Assembly (NCBI GenBank): GCA_903904095.1
Contig: CAIVBF010000143.1
Span: forward strand, 1-6,004
Origin: an uncultured bacterium
Lineage (GTDB): Bacteria > Patescibacteriota > Patescibacteriia > Patescibacteriales > UBA12465
Reading direction: 5' to 3'
DNA: 6,004 bases
Shown: in pieces, positions 1 to 5,595 of the stretch
How the letters are laid out: each line of letters starts with the position of its first letter
Numbering within the stretch: the stretch's first letter is position 1
Program-made: the position numbers and the translations under genes
Notes under the pieces: model-generated
What the model was told of the DNA's origin: nothing
Databases searched by the model: none
What the model saw: only the letters and a program-made list of their open reading frames with translations

Positions 1-302
1 ATGGTACAGACATGGGCGTTCCAATCCCGCTGATCACGCATGGTTTCGTCACCGCCCGCCCCATTTCCGAAAAAACCAAAATTAATGAACTTATCAAATA
101 GTAAAGAGGACATGTGGGTGAGCAAGGTTACTCCGAGCGCTAAACTCAAATACTTATGGATCATCCAAGCTTTAACCGGATTAATATATTTATAAATATA
201 GCCGGTCGTCATTCCCGTCCCTAAAAAAACAATTAAGAACATTAAAAGATAGGACGTTATTCCGGCCGATCTAGTTATGAACCAAGGAATACTGCTAATC
301 AT
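1..302 (-). CDS. Ferric-reductase-like transmembrane haem protein, 3' end cut by window edge
   Basis: An open frame of 100 codons starts at the ATG 302-300 and runs off the left edge without a stop. The ATG overlaps the apbE stop as ATGA, so the two genes are probably translationally coupled. Residues ~13-38 form a hydrophobic helix after a short N-terminus. A second helix (~46-70) carries H49 and H63 in the HX13H spacing seen for haem-ligating histidines in ferric-reductase/NADPH-oxidase/YedZ-type membrane domains. The phrase LLFDKF after the second His also fits that family. The inferred role is moving electrons across the membrane through haem, fed by the FAD reductase encoded two genes upstream. 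After residue ~78 the sequence stops looking like the family and the DNA becomes GC-rich, so the last ~22 residues may be artefactual. The family call rests on pattern recognition of a fragment. Confidence 0.7.
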   Translation of the reverse strand, partial: MISSIPWFITRSAGITSYLLMFLIVFLGTGMTTGYIYKYINPVKAWMIHKYLSLALGVTLLTHMSSLLFDKFINFGFFGNGAGGDETMRDQRDWNAHVCT

Positions 303-1264
303 ATTTGTTTATATTTATTATTTTTAAGATATAAGTCAGCTCTTTTTGAAAAAATTATATTATTGTTTTTTGTAAAAATTATACAAGCCGAATCAGATTC
401 TTTCTCTATAAATTCTAGTCCAGCCTCTTCGCCTAAAATAAGGACTGTCTTAGCATAAATATCCGACCGAGTCGCACTAGAAGATATGACCGTAACTGAT
501 AAAATATTGTTTAAAACCGATAGACCGGACTTAGGATCTATTATATGATTCCATTGAAAATTATTTTTTACCCCGCTACGCTCGGCTATTCCGGAACTGG
601 CGATTCCTAATTTTTTACCACCAGTATTAACAAAAAAAATATTTTCTTCTGGTTTATAGGGATTCTGAATCGCAACATCCCATCCCTTGCCATCTTTCTG
701 ATTGCCAGTTGCTAAAATATCGCCGCCGGCCGAAATTAAAAAATTTTTGATCTCCGAAAAAACTGTCTTACTTAAATTATCAACAATATAACCTTTCCCG
801 ATACCGCCGAAATCAACCCTTAAGCCGACTGGCTTAATTACTTTATTCCCTTCTATCTTAACATTACTCATTCTAAAACGTAAACCGAATTCTTTTTTTA
901 TTTTTTCTAAATCATTTTTTTTATTTAAAACATTATCTGATTGCCGGCCAATATCTAAAAAATTTTTATCATAACCTATTTTTTCAAGACTGCCGATAAC
1001 GGTCGGGTCATATATACCGTCCGTCTTAATAAAATAGTTTCTGGCTTCTTTTAAAAGTTCGACCATAGTTTTACTAACTTGCATTTCCGTTATTTCAGAA
1101 TTGTTAAAGAGAGTTAATTCATTATTTTTAATAAAACGACTAAATCTTTTTTCAAATTTAATAACAATCCGTTCGGCCTCATTTAATATATTCTGTTTTT
1201 CGTTCTCGGGAAGAACATAAAATATAATATCAGTCCCCAGAGCTTTAAATTTTCGCCAAATCAC
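299..1264 (-). CDS. apbE: FAD:protein FMN transferase (ApbE family)
   Basis: This enzyme family transfers FMN from FAD onto a Ser/Thr of target redox proteins, using Mg2+. The 321-residue protein shows the family blocks in order: an N-terminal KALGTD (~7-12), TDGIYDPTV (81-89), the glycine-rich DFGGIGKGYIVD (151-162), SAGGDILATG (178-187), IASSG (221-225), HIIDPKSG (240-247) and SDIYAKT (267-273), whose Asp and Thr correspond to the metal-binding end of the usual ADALATA motif. Length is close to the family norm minus a signal peptide. The start is GTG at 1264-1262; an in-frame TAA (1274-1276) only four codons upstream excludes a longer, exported form, so the protein looks cytoplasmic. It begins 17 bases after the reductase stop and overlaps the next gene by ATGA. 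No FMN-binding-domain substrate is visible in the window; it may lie beyond the left edge. Confidence 0.93.
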   Translation of the reverse strand: MIWRKFKALGTDIIFYVLPENEKQNILNEAERIVIKFEKRFSRFIKNNELTLFNNSEITEMQVSKTMVELLKEARNYFIKTDGIYDPTVIGSLEKIGYDKNFLDIGRQSDNVLNKKNDLEKIKKEFGLRFRMSNVKIEGNKVIKPVGLRVDFGGIGKGYIVDNLSKTVFSEIKNFLISAGGDILATGNQKDGKGWDVAIQNPYKPEENIFFVNTGGKKLGIASSGIAERSGVKNNFQWNHIIDPKSGLSVLNNILSVTVISSSATRSDIYAKTVLILGEEAGLEFIEKESDSACIIFTKNNNIIFSKRADLYLKNNKYKQI

Positions 1265-1281
1265 AAAAGTATTTTATTAAT

Positions 1282-2424
1282 TTATCTTGCCGGACTAGAG
1301 CCGGTGACCGGGGCTGGAGCGGGCGCTTGAGTCGGAATGTACACCGGAGTTGGATCCTGAGGCTGGGGCGTTGTTATAGTCGGAGCGGGCGCAGAAACAG
1401 GGATGGAAACGGCGGGCTGATTTGTTACCGTGTTTACAGTCGGAACAGAATTAGGGGTCGGATTTTTGATTTGTACATTACTGGGAATTATTTTTGGTCT
1501 TAATGCTTTTGATGCGGGAACGGCATCTGGTGAAATTATTTGGGTAGTCTTCGGAACTGAATTAAGATCAGAGTTGGAATTATTTTTAATACTAGACTTG
1601 CTTGGTTTATAGACCAAGCTAAAAAATATAATGAATATAAAAACAGAAAAAACAAGCGCATAAGAAAAATTTCTTAGTCGCGATAAAAATGCCGAATCAG
1701 GAATCATAGAAAATTCTTCCATTTTAATTTGATTTCTGGAAACTCCTAAGCTTAATAAATTAGCGACCATGGCCGCCATAAATAAGCTTGGCCCGCAAAT
1801 AAAAAAAGTTTTGCCTTCAATATTACCGACAAAATCCTTAATTATCTTAGCATCAATTCTTTTATTTATAATATCATTATCTAAAGAATTATTAGCCTCA
1901 TCAGTAAAAGAAAAAAGAGCTGATATATTTGAGTTATTTTCTTTAAGATTTTTTATCTCATTATAAAAAGTGGCATTGCTCTTTGTTCTGGCACTGTAAA
2001 TCAAGGATAACTTATTATTTAATCTCAAATTACTAGCATAACTTAAAGCGCTGAAAAAGGGAGTAATTCCTATCCCACCAGCCAACATAACTGAATCTGA
2101 ATATTTATTTTCATCATAGCAAAAATTTCCATAAGGTCCGAAAACACTTAATTCATCGCCGACTTTTAAATCCAAAAGACCTTTGGTAAAAGATCCCTGA
2201 ATTTTAATACCAAAAATAATTGAATCGGTCTTATCTGGGGAACTGGCGATTGAAAAAGCGTGTTTATCTTCAATTTGCCCCTTAGCGTTACGATAAGAAA
2301 TCATCGCGTATTGCCCGGGACGAAAATCAAAAACCGGCCGCCCATTTTTATAACCGGCCTCTAAAATAACTTGATCTGAAGATGGTTGGTAAATTTTTTT
2401 AATATAATATCTATATTCCGACAT
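1282..2424 (-). CDS. FAD/NAD(P)H oxidoreductase with C-terminal membrane anchor and proline-rich tail
   Basis: The first ~240 residues form a ferredoxin-NADP reductase-type module: an FAD barrel with FRPGQYAMIS (34-43) and HAFSIASSP (55-63), the latter like the HPFTIASSP of ferric reductases and NADPH oxidases, then a nucleotide-binding domain with LAGGIGITPFFSAL (114-127) and the CGP motif (210-212) ending near EEFSM (236-240). Such modules normally end here. This one continues with a membrane helix (~253-272) and a ~105-residue tail rich in Pro, Ala, Thr, Val and Asn, ending VTGSSPAR. The catalytic part should face the cytoplasm and the tail the outside. It is the first gene of the operon with apbE and the haem membrane protein, so it likely supplies electrons from NAD(P)H. 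No iron-sulfur motif is seen. Start is ATG 2424-2422, with only weak AAGA-like purines upstream. Choice of NADH or NADPH cannot be read. Confidence 0.88.
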   Translation of the reverse strand: MSEYRYYIKKIYQPSSDQVILEAGYKNGRPVFDFRPGQYAMISYRNAKGQIEDKHAFSIASSPDKTDSIIFGIKIQGSFTKGLLDLKVGDELSVFGPYGNFCYDENKYSDSVMLAGGIGITPFFSALSYASNLRLNNKLSLIYSARTKSNATFYNEIKNLKENNSNISALFSFTDEANNSLDNDIINKRIDAKIIKDFVGNIEGKTFFICGPSLFMAAMVANLLSLGVSRNQIKMEEFSMIPDSAFLSRLRNFSYALVFSVFIFIIFFSLVYKPSKSSIKNNSNSDLNSVPKTTQIISPDAVPASKALRPKIIPSNVQIKNPTPNSVPTVNTVTNQPAVSIPVSAPAPTITTPQPQDPTPVYIPTQAPAPAPVTGSSPAR

Positions 2425-2485
2425 AAAAAGTAATTTTTAATCTTTTTTAATTGTTTAGACTATGCAGCCCATTATTACATAATAC

Positions 2486-2491
2486 ATTATA
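2486..2491 (-). promoter_or_regulatory. Candidate -10 box for the redox operon
   Basis: A perfect TATAAT on the minus strand, preceded by GGT, lies about 62 bases upstream of the reductase start, giving a plausible leader of ~55 bases. The hexamer 17 bases upstream (TGGCCG) is a poor -35 box, so the call rests on the -10 box alone. In such AT-rich DNA a chance match is possible. Confidence 0.3.
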
Positions 2492-2538
2492 ACCTTTATT
2501 AATACGCTCGGCCACTAAATATCTTCAATAACCATGAT

Positions 2539-2562
2539 TTTAATGATTAGGCAATCATTTAA
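2539..2562. repeat. Short inverted repeat in the gap upstream of the redox operon
   Basis: AATGATT and AATCATT (7-base arms, 2542-2548 and 2553-2559) flank AGGC, with two more pairs after one mismatch. It sits between the terminator at 2569-2604 and the candidate -10 box at 2486-2491. It could be an operator or a weak hairpin. The rest of the 198-base gap 2425-2622 holds only the terminator, the -10 box and short open frames I do not accept as genes. Confidence 0.3.
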
Positions 2563-2568
2563 TATATT

Positions 2569-2604
2569 AAAAAAATCCCCGGAAACTATGAAGTCCCAGG
2601 GATT
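2569..2604 (-). terminator. Rho-independent terminator of the two-gene unknown operon
   Basis: Read on the minus strand, AATCCC (2604-2599) pairs with GGGATT (2579-2574). A weaker inner stem (GGGA with TTCC) closes the loop, and seven T residues (2575-2569) follow. It begins 18 bases after the TAG of the 108-residue gene, which is the expected position. Confidence 0.7.
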
Positions 2605-2622
2605 GATATACGAAGTACTAAG

Positions 2623-2949
2623 CTAATACTGTTGTGAAAATGGTAACGGCGGCCCACTCCAGAATTTATCTGGCGGACCGGCGTAATCAAATTCAAAAGT
2701 AGTCTGATCGGACTTTATATTGCGCAAAATATTTTCATACAAAGCACTCATAAAACCATTCAAATATCGCTTAGAAAAAGTTTCGGCTAGCGGCTTATAT
2801 TCAGAAACTTTTGAAATCATCAAAAGTGACGTTGTTCTGACGAGCACAATTCTGAATATACGCATTGGCAACTCGGATTTTCTAGAACAAAAAACTTCCA
2901 GTTTCTTCCCTTTAAATTTTAAAGAAATTTCAAAAACATGTTCAGCCAT
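2623..2949 (-). CDS. Hypothetical protein, 108 residues
   Basis: I do not recognise the family. The protein appears soluble: no signal peptide or membrane segment. Residues 1-20 and 30-46 look like beta strands (FEISLKFKGKKLEVF; RIFRIVLVR), 56-79 like a helix, and the C-terminus is aromatic and proline-rich (GPPDKFWSGPPLPFSQQY), which could be an exposed tail. There is one cysteine (C21). The start ATG 2949-2947 lies 25 bases downstream of the stop of the 179-residue gene and is preceded by TTGAG, a weak ribosome-binding candidate. The shared strand, short gap and terminator just after it make these two genes a probable operon. A shadow frame on the opposite strand is open over much of it, but the terminator position supports this strand. 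Confidence 0.65.
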   Translation of the reverse strand: MAEHVFEISLKFKGKKLEVFCSRKSELPMRIFRIVLVRTTSLLMISKVSEYKPLAETFSKRYLNGFMSALYENILRNIKSDQTTFEFDYAGPPDKFWSGPPLPFSQQY

Positions 2950-2974
2950 CTCAATAATTTTTTAAGTTAACATT

Positions 2975-3514
2975 TCAAAATCCTGGTGCTTGAACGAAGA
3001 AAAATCGCGTCCCGATTTCTTGTTTGGCTAAAAATCTTTTTTCCGCATTAAGGGCCGCGCCATCCCAAGACCAAGAATCATGGTTCATGTACCAGCCAGA
3101 TTCATTTATTTCAAAAATAAGGACGTGGCGTTGCAATGAGTTGTCAAACATAGAAATGATAAACATATTCTTATTGCCATCCTCCTTAAAAATCTTTTTC
3201 TCCGGATACATGGAATGCGCCTGAATAAGCGTAACGATAAGTCTTAGATATTCATCTATTGTTTTAGTGCCGCGCTTAATTTGACTAAAATCTTCTTCCT
3301 CGTTGATTTTGTCAAAACTCAGAAAAGTTCCTTTACAGGCTAACTCTCCTTGTTTCAATCTCATCGTGAAGAAATATTTAACCGAATTATCACTTGGCCG
3401 GAGCATTGAATGAATGCCAGTTATTGTTCCGCCTATTGTTAATTTGTCGGTTTCAACTATCAAAGCCCTGCCAACAAAAACATCTTCCTGAATCTTTTTT
3501 ACTATTACTTCCAT
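2975..3514 (-). CDS. Hypothetical protein, 179 residues
   Basis: The family is not recognised. It has no signal peptide or membrane helix, so it is probably cytoplasmic. The first ~65 residues alternate hydrophobic and polar residues in a way that suggests a small beta-rich domain (VFVGRALIVE, GTITGIHSML, KYFFTMRLKQG). Residues ~83-102 form a likely helix, and the last third contains strands and a Trp-rich stretch (GWYMNHDSWSWDG, 140-152). Cys60 is the only cysteine. The start ATG 3514-3512 has no Shine-Dalgarno sequence, but a strong promoter lies ~60-90 bases upstream. It is the first gene of a two-gene operon with the 108-residue protein. Stop is TGA. No function can be assigned from sequence alone. 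Confidence 0.7.
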   Translation of the reverse strand: MEVIVKKIQEDVFVGRALIVETDKLTIGGTITGIHSMLRPSDNSVKYFFTMRLKQGELACKGTFLSFDKINEEEDFSQIKRGTKTIDEYLRLIVTLIQAHSMYPEKKIFKEDGNKNMFIISMFDNSLQRHVLIFEINESGWYMNHDSWSWDGAALNAEKRFLAKQEIGTRFFFVQAPGF

Positions 3515-3565
3515 TTTAATTTGTGTATTGGTTTATATTTGTTAAAAAATTTTTAAAGAACTGTA

Positions 3566-3594
3566 ATAAAAAAATATAGCATAAAGCTATATTT
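3566..3594 (-). terminator. Hairpin terminator after the DxNxDG protein gene, overlapping the next promoter
   Basis: AAATATAGC (3594-3586 on the minus strand) pairs perfectly with GCTATATTT (3580-3572) around a 5-base loop, and a run of seven T (3574-3568) overlaps and follows the second arm. It lies ~31 bases after the stop of the 183-residue gene. The stem is AT-rich and so moderately stable. The same bases form the spacer and -10 of the downstream promoter, so it may instead, or also, be an operator. Confidence 0.5.
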
Positions 3595-3601
3595 CTGTCA
3601 A
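3573..3601 (-). promoter_or_regulatory. Near-consensus sigma70-type promoter of the two-gene unknown operon
   Basis: On the minus strand a perfect -35 box TTGACA (3601-3596) is followed by exactly 17 bases and a TATATT -10 box (3578-3573), with TGC directly before it as in an extended -10. Transcription should begin near 3566, about 50 bases before the ATG at 3514. A perfect inverted repeat with 9-base arms (3572-3594) covers nearly all of the spacer and the -10 box, which is where a repressor operator would act. Confidence 0.65.
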
Positions 3602-3625
3602 TATCAGCAAAATTAAACAATTCTC

Positions 3626-4177
3626 CTATTTTATTTCAATTAATTGATTATTCTTTACCTGAAAATATCGGGAAACTCCGACTGATGGAGCAACGGTCAT
3701 TGCTTCGTTAATTTTTCTGTCCGCATAATTTACAATAATCTTCCCTTCTTTTATTTCGGTAGTTTGCGGAGCAATTCTATCGCCCAATAGTATTGCGTTA
3801 GTCCCTTGATAACCATTATCATTTCCTAAGGCTGCAACCACATAATAAAAAGTTCCACTTCCGCCATCATTTTGTGTTAGTAAAAAGGCAACATCTTCTT
3901 TCCCGTCATTATTAAAATCGCCCTTAACATCATTACCGAAATAGCGAGTTATCTTTTTTGAACTAGAACTAGGAATCATTTCTAATTCCGAAGAACCATC
4001 CTTTAGAGTGACGGGCTCGGAATCAATTAAATAAGTAGCGTCCTTTGAATCTATTTTGCCGCCCGTTTTTATATAAATATCGTCGTTAGTAAAATTAAAT
4101 TTATATATTCCTAAAATAACAACAAAGGCAATTAATACTAAAATAGCGACGACGCCGAATAAAAACATTTTTTTCAT
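3626..4177 (-). CDS. Membrane-anchored exported protein with DxNxDGxxD calcium-loop motif
   Basis: The N-terminus is MKK followed by a hydrophobic helix (~5-25) with no lipobox cysteine, so it is probably a signal anchor that places the rest outside the membrane. The outer domain contains GDFNNDGKEDVAF (86-98), with D87, N89, D91 and D95 spaced as in VCBS/FG-GAP or dockerin-like calcium loops. It is followed by a Gly-rich GGSGTFYYVVAAL and the block GDRIAPQTTEI (132-142) and NYADR (150-154). I recall similar blocks in hypothetical exported proteins of environmental bacteria, but I know of no function. Length is 183 residues. It appears to be a single-gene unit: divergent from the HD gene (125-base gap) and followed by its own hairpin. 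The start ATG 4177-4175 lacks a Shine-Dalgarno sequence. A calcium-dependent or structural role is only inferred. Confidence 0.82.
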   Translation of the reverse strand: MKKMFLFGVVAILVLIAFVVILGIYKFNFTNDDIYIKTGGKIDSKDATYLIDSEPVTLKDGSSELEMIPSSSSKKITRYFGNDVKGDFNNDGKEDVAFLLTQNDGGSGTFYYVVAALGNDNGYQGTNAILLGDRIAPQTTEIKEGKIIVNYADRKINEAMTVAPSVGVSRYFQVKNNQLIEIK

Positions 4178-4232
4178 AGATTTTATATAATTTTATTTTT
4201 TACATTTTAAACTTTATCATATTATTCAAACA

Positions 4233-4264
4233 TTGACCAAGCCTTAATATTATTCTAATATAAT
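4233..4264 (+). promoter_or_regulatory. Candidate promoter for the HD / formyltransferase pair
   Basis: TTGACC (4233-4238, five of six consensus bases) is followed after 17 bases by TAATAT (4256-4261), or after 20 bases by a perfect TATAAT (4259-4264). Either gives a leader of ~30-35 bases before the ATG at 4303. The 125-base gap is shared with the divergent gene starting at 4177, for which I see no convincing promoter. Confidence 0.42.
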
Positions 4265-4302
4265 TAGTCCACTAAATTGAACTTTAAAAATTATGCGCAT
4301 AT

Positions 4303-4893
4303 ATGAAATATACCCAAGACCCATTGTCCATTAAAGGACGATACCGCCTTTATGCCTTAGAGGTAATAGAAGGTTTATATAAAATCAATAGAACCGGCTG
4401 GATTGATCGGGGTGTCAAAAACCCCGAAACGGTCGGCGAACATATTGATGAGTTAATCAATATGGCTCAGCGTCTTTTTCCTAATATACCGGGATTAACA
4501 CGAATGATAAAGATTCATGATTGGCCCGAGTATGACAAAAAAGTAGGCGATCGCAGAACAGATAAATATTGCCCTAGAAAACATCGCTATACAAAAGAGG
4601 AAAAAAAGGCGGCCGAACTAAAGGCAATGAAAAAAATCTGTCTTAAACTCGGGCCTTACGGGGATTCTATTTTAGAACTCTGGCTAGAGTACGAAGAAGG
4701 AAAGACTGAAAGGGCTCAAATTGCTTTTCAACTTGATAAACTGCAAGTTGATCTAAAAGCAATTAAATACCAGCTTGCCGGCAAAACTGTTTCAGCAAAA
4801 GAATTCATTGAATTAAATCGGGACAAAATAACAATCCCTATTCTCAAAGAAATGCTTGAAGATGCTGAAAAATTATTATGGAAGAACACTTAA
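4303..4893 (+). CDS. HD-domain phosphohydrolase (YfbR/HD_3-like)
   Basis: HD proteins of this type are metal-dependent phosphohydrolases; the YfbR group removes phosphate from deoxynucleoside monophosphates. The 196-residue protein carries the family signs in order: a basic RTGW near 30-33, PETVGEH with H47, IHDWPE with H72, D73 and E76, then VGDRRTD (81-87), E105 in a Lys/Glu-rich helix, and QLDKLQ with D145 as the last metal ligand. The set H47, H72-D73, D145 is complete, so an active metal centre is expected. There is no signal peptide, so it acts in the cytoplasm. It is followed after 16 bases by the PurN-like gene on the same strand, which suggests a shared transcript and a nucleotide-related role. 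The natural substrate cannot be read from the sequence. The start ATG lacks a Shine-Dalgarno sequence. Confidence 0.85.
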   Translation: MKYTQDPLSIKGRYRLYALEVIEGLYKINRTGWIDRGVKNPETVGEHIDELINMAQRLFPNIPGLTRMIKIHDWPEYDKKVGDRRTDKYCPRKHRYTKEEKKAAELKAMKKICLKLGPYGDSILELWLEYEEGKTERAQIAFQLDKLQVDLKAIKYQLAGKTVSAKEFIELNRDKITIPILKEMLEDAEKLLWKNT

Positions 4894-4909
4894 CAAAAAA
4901 AGCTAAAAG

Positions 4910-5581
4910 ATGAAACCAAATGTTCTTATTTTTGCCTCCGGCACTAAAGACGGGGGCGGATCAGGCTTTGAAAATCTGATCAAATGCGTTAACAACGAGC
5001 AGCTGCACGCCAATATAGTTGGGGTAGTATCTAACCATAAAAATGGCGGTGTTACTGAGAAAGCTAAAAGGCTAGGCATTCCTTTTTATTATGACCTCGG
5101 TCCTTGGACTGCGGAAAAATATCAGGAGATCGCTGCAAAATCGGGAGCTGATTATTTCGCTCTATCGGGTTGGATGATAAAAATAAAAGGATTGGACTTG
5201 AAAACAAAGTTCAGTCCAAAAACTGTTTTCAACATTCACCCCGGTCCCCTTCCTTACTTCGGCGGTAAGGGTATGTATGGCCACCATGTTCACGAAGCCG
5301 TTTGGGAAGCTTATCAAAACGGTTTAATCGTCAACACGGAAGTAACCATGCACTTCGTAGACGAGGAATTTGATCGCGGTCCGACTTTTTTCAGACTAAG
5401 GATCCCAATTGAAGGAGTCCGTAACGCCGATGAGCTCGGATCGCTCGCAAATCATTATGAGCATATCTACCAGCCGATGATAACCAATCTGGTTGTTAAT
5501 GGATTAATCTATTGGGACGGGATTAACCCGGAATCGCTAATCTTCCCCGTGGTCTATAAAATAGATCACGATACTACGTAA
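4910..5581 (+). CDS. purN: PurN-like formyltransferase (phosphoribosylglycinamide formyltransferase family)
   Basis: PurN transfers a formyl group from 10-formyltetrahydrofolate to glycinamide ribonucleotide in purine synthesis. The 223-residue protein has the Formyl_trans_N fold signs: an N-terminal strand and phosphate loop (LIFASGTKDGGGSGFENLI, 6-24), VVSNHKNGG (39-47), FALSGWM (83-89), the core FNIHPGPLPYFGGKGMYG (107-124), and TEVTMHFVDEEFDRGP (143-158). The expected catalytic triad is present as N108, H110 and D155. The phosphate loop is longer and more Gly-rich than the usual SGNGSN of PurN, with GTKDGGGSG in its place, so this is a divergent subgroup whose substrate might differ. It follows the HD gene by 16 bases, with AAAAG just before the ATG as the only ribosome-binding candidate. 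A strong terminator lies 15-20 bases after the stop. Whether a complete purine pathway exists is unknown. Confidence 0.85.
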   Translation: MKPNVLIFASGTKDGGGSGFENLIKCVNNEQLHANIVGVVSNHKNGGVTEKAKRLGIPFYYDLGPWTAEKYQEIAAKSGADYFALSGWMIKIKGLDLKTKFSPKTVFNIHPGPLPYFGGKGMYGHHVHEAVWEAYQNGLIVNTEVTMHFVDEEFDRGPTFFRLRIPIEGVRNADELGSLANHYEHIYQPMITNLVVNGLIYWDGINPESLIFPVVYKIDHDTT

Positions 5582-5595
5582 AAAATATTTACAGC

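Noticed and set aside
3..101. Plus-strand C-terminal fragment of a gene ending at TAG 99-101
   Set aside because: It reads protein-like in the first ~65 bases, but so do other frames there. It opposes the coupled minus-strand frame, and the stretch may be chimeric.
1430..1612. Plus-strand open frame of 60 codons
   Set aside because: It is the complement of the Pro-rich tail and membrane helix of the reductase; low complexity, no family, no start signal.
1769..1966. Plus-strand open frame of 65 codons
   Set aside because: Antisense to the nucleotide-binding domain of the reductase, whose motifs are clear on the minus strand.
2534..2626. Plus-strand 30-codon open frame spanning the terminator
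   Set aside because: It crosses the minus-strand hairpin and the end of a real gene; composition and position suggest chance.
2720..2965. Plus-strand open frame of 81 codons over the 108-residue gene
   Set aside because: The minus-strand gene is supported by operon spacing and a correctly placed terminator; the plus frame has neither.
3024..3224. Plus-strand open frame of 66 codons
   Set aside because: Shadow of the 179-residue minus-strand gene, without its own signals.
3854..3874. DGGSGTF in the 183-residue exported protein as an ApbE flavinylation site
   Set aside because: The motif needs [ST]GA[ST]; here Thr-Phe follows the Gly, and the block looks like a conserved structural turn of that family.
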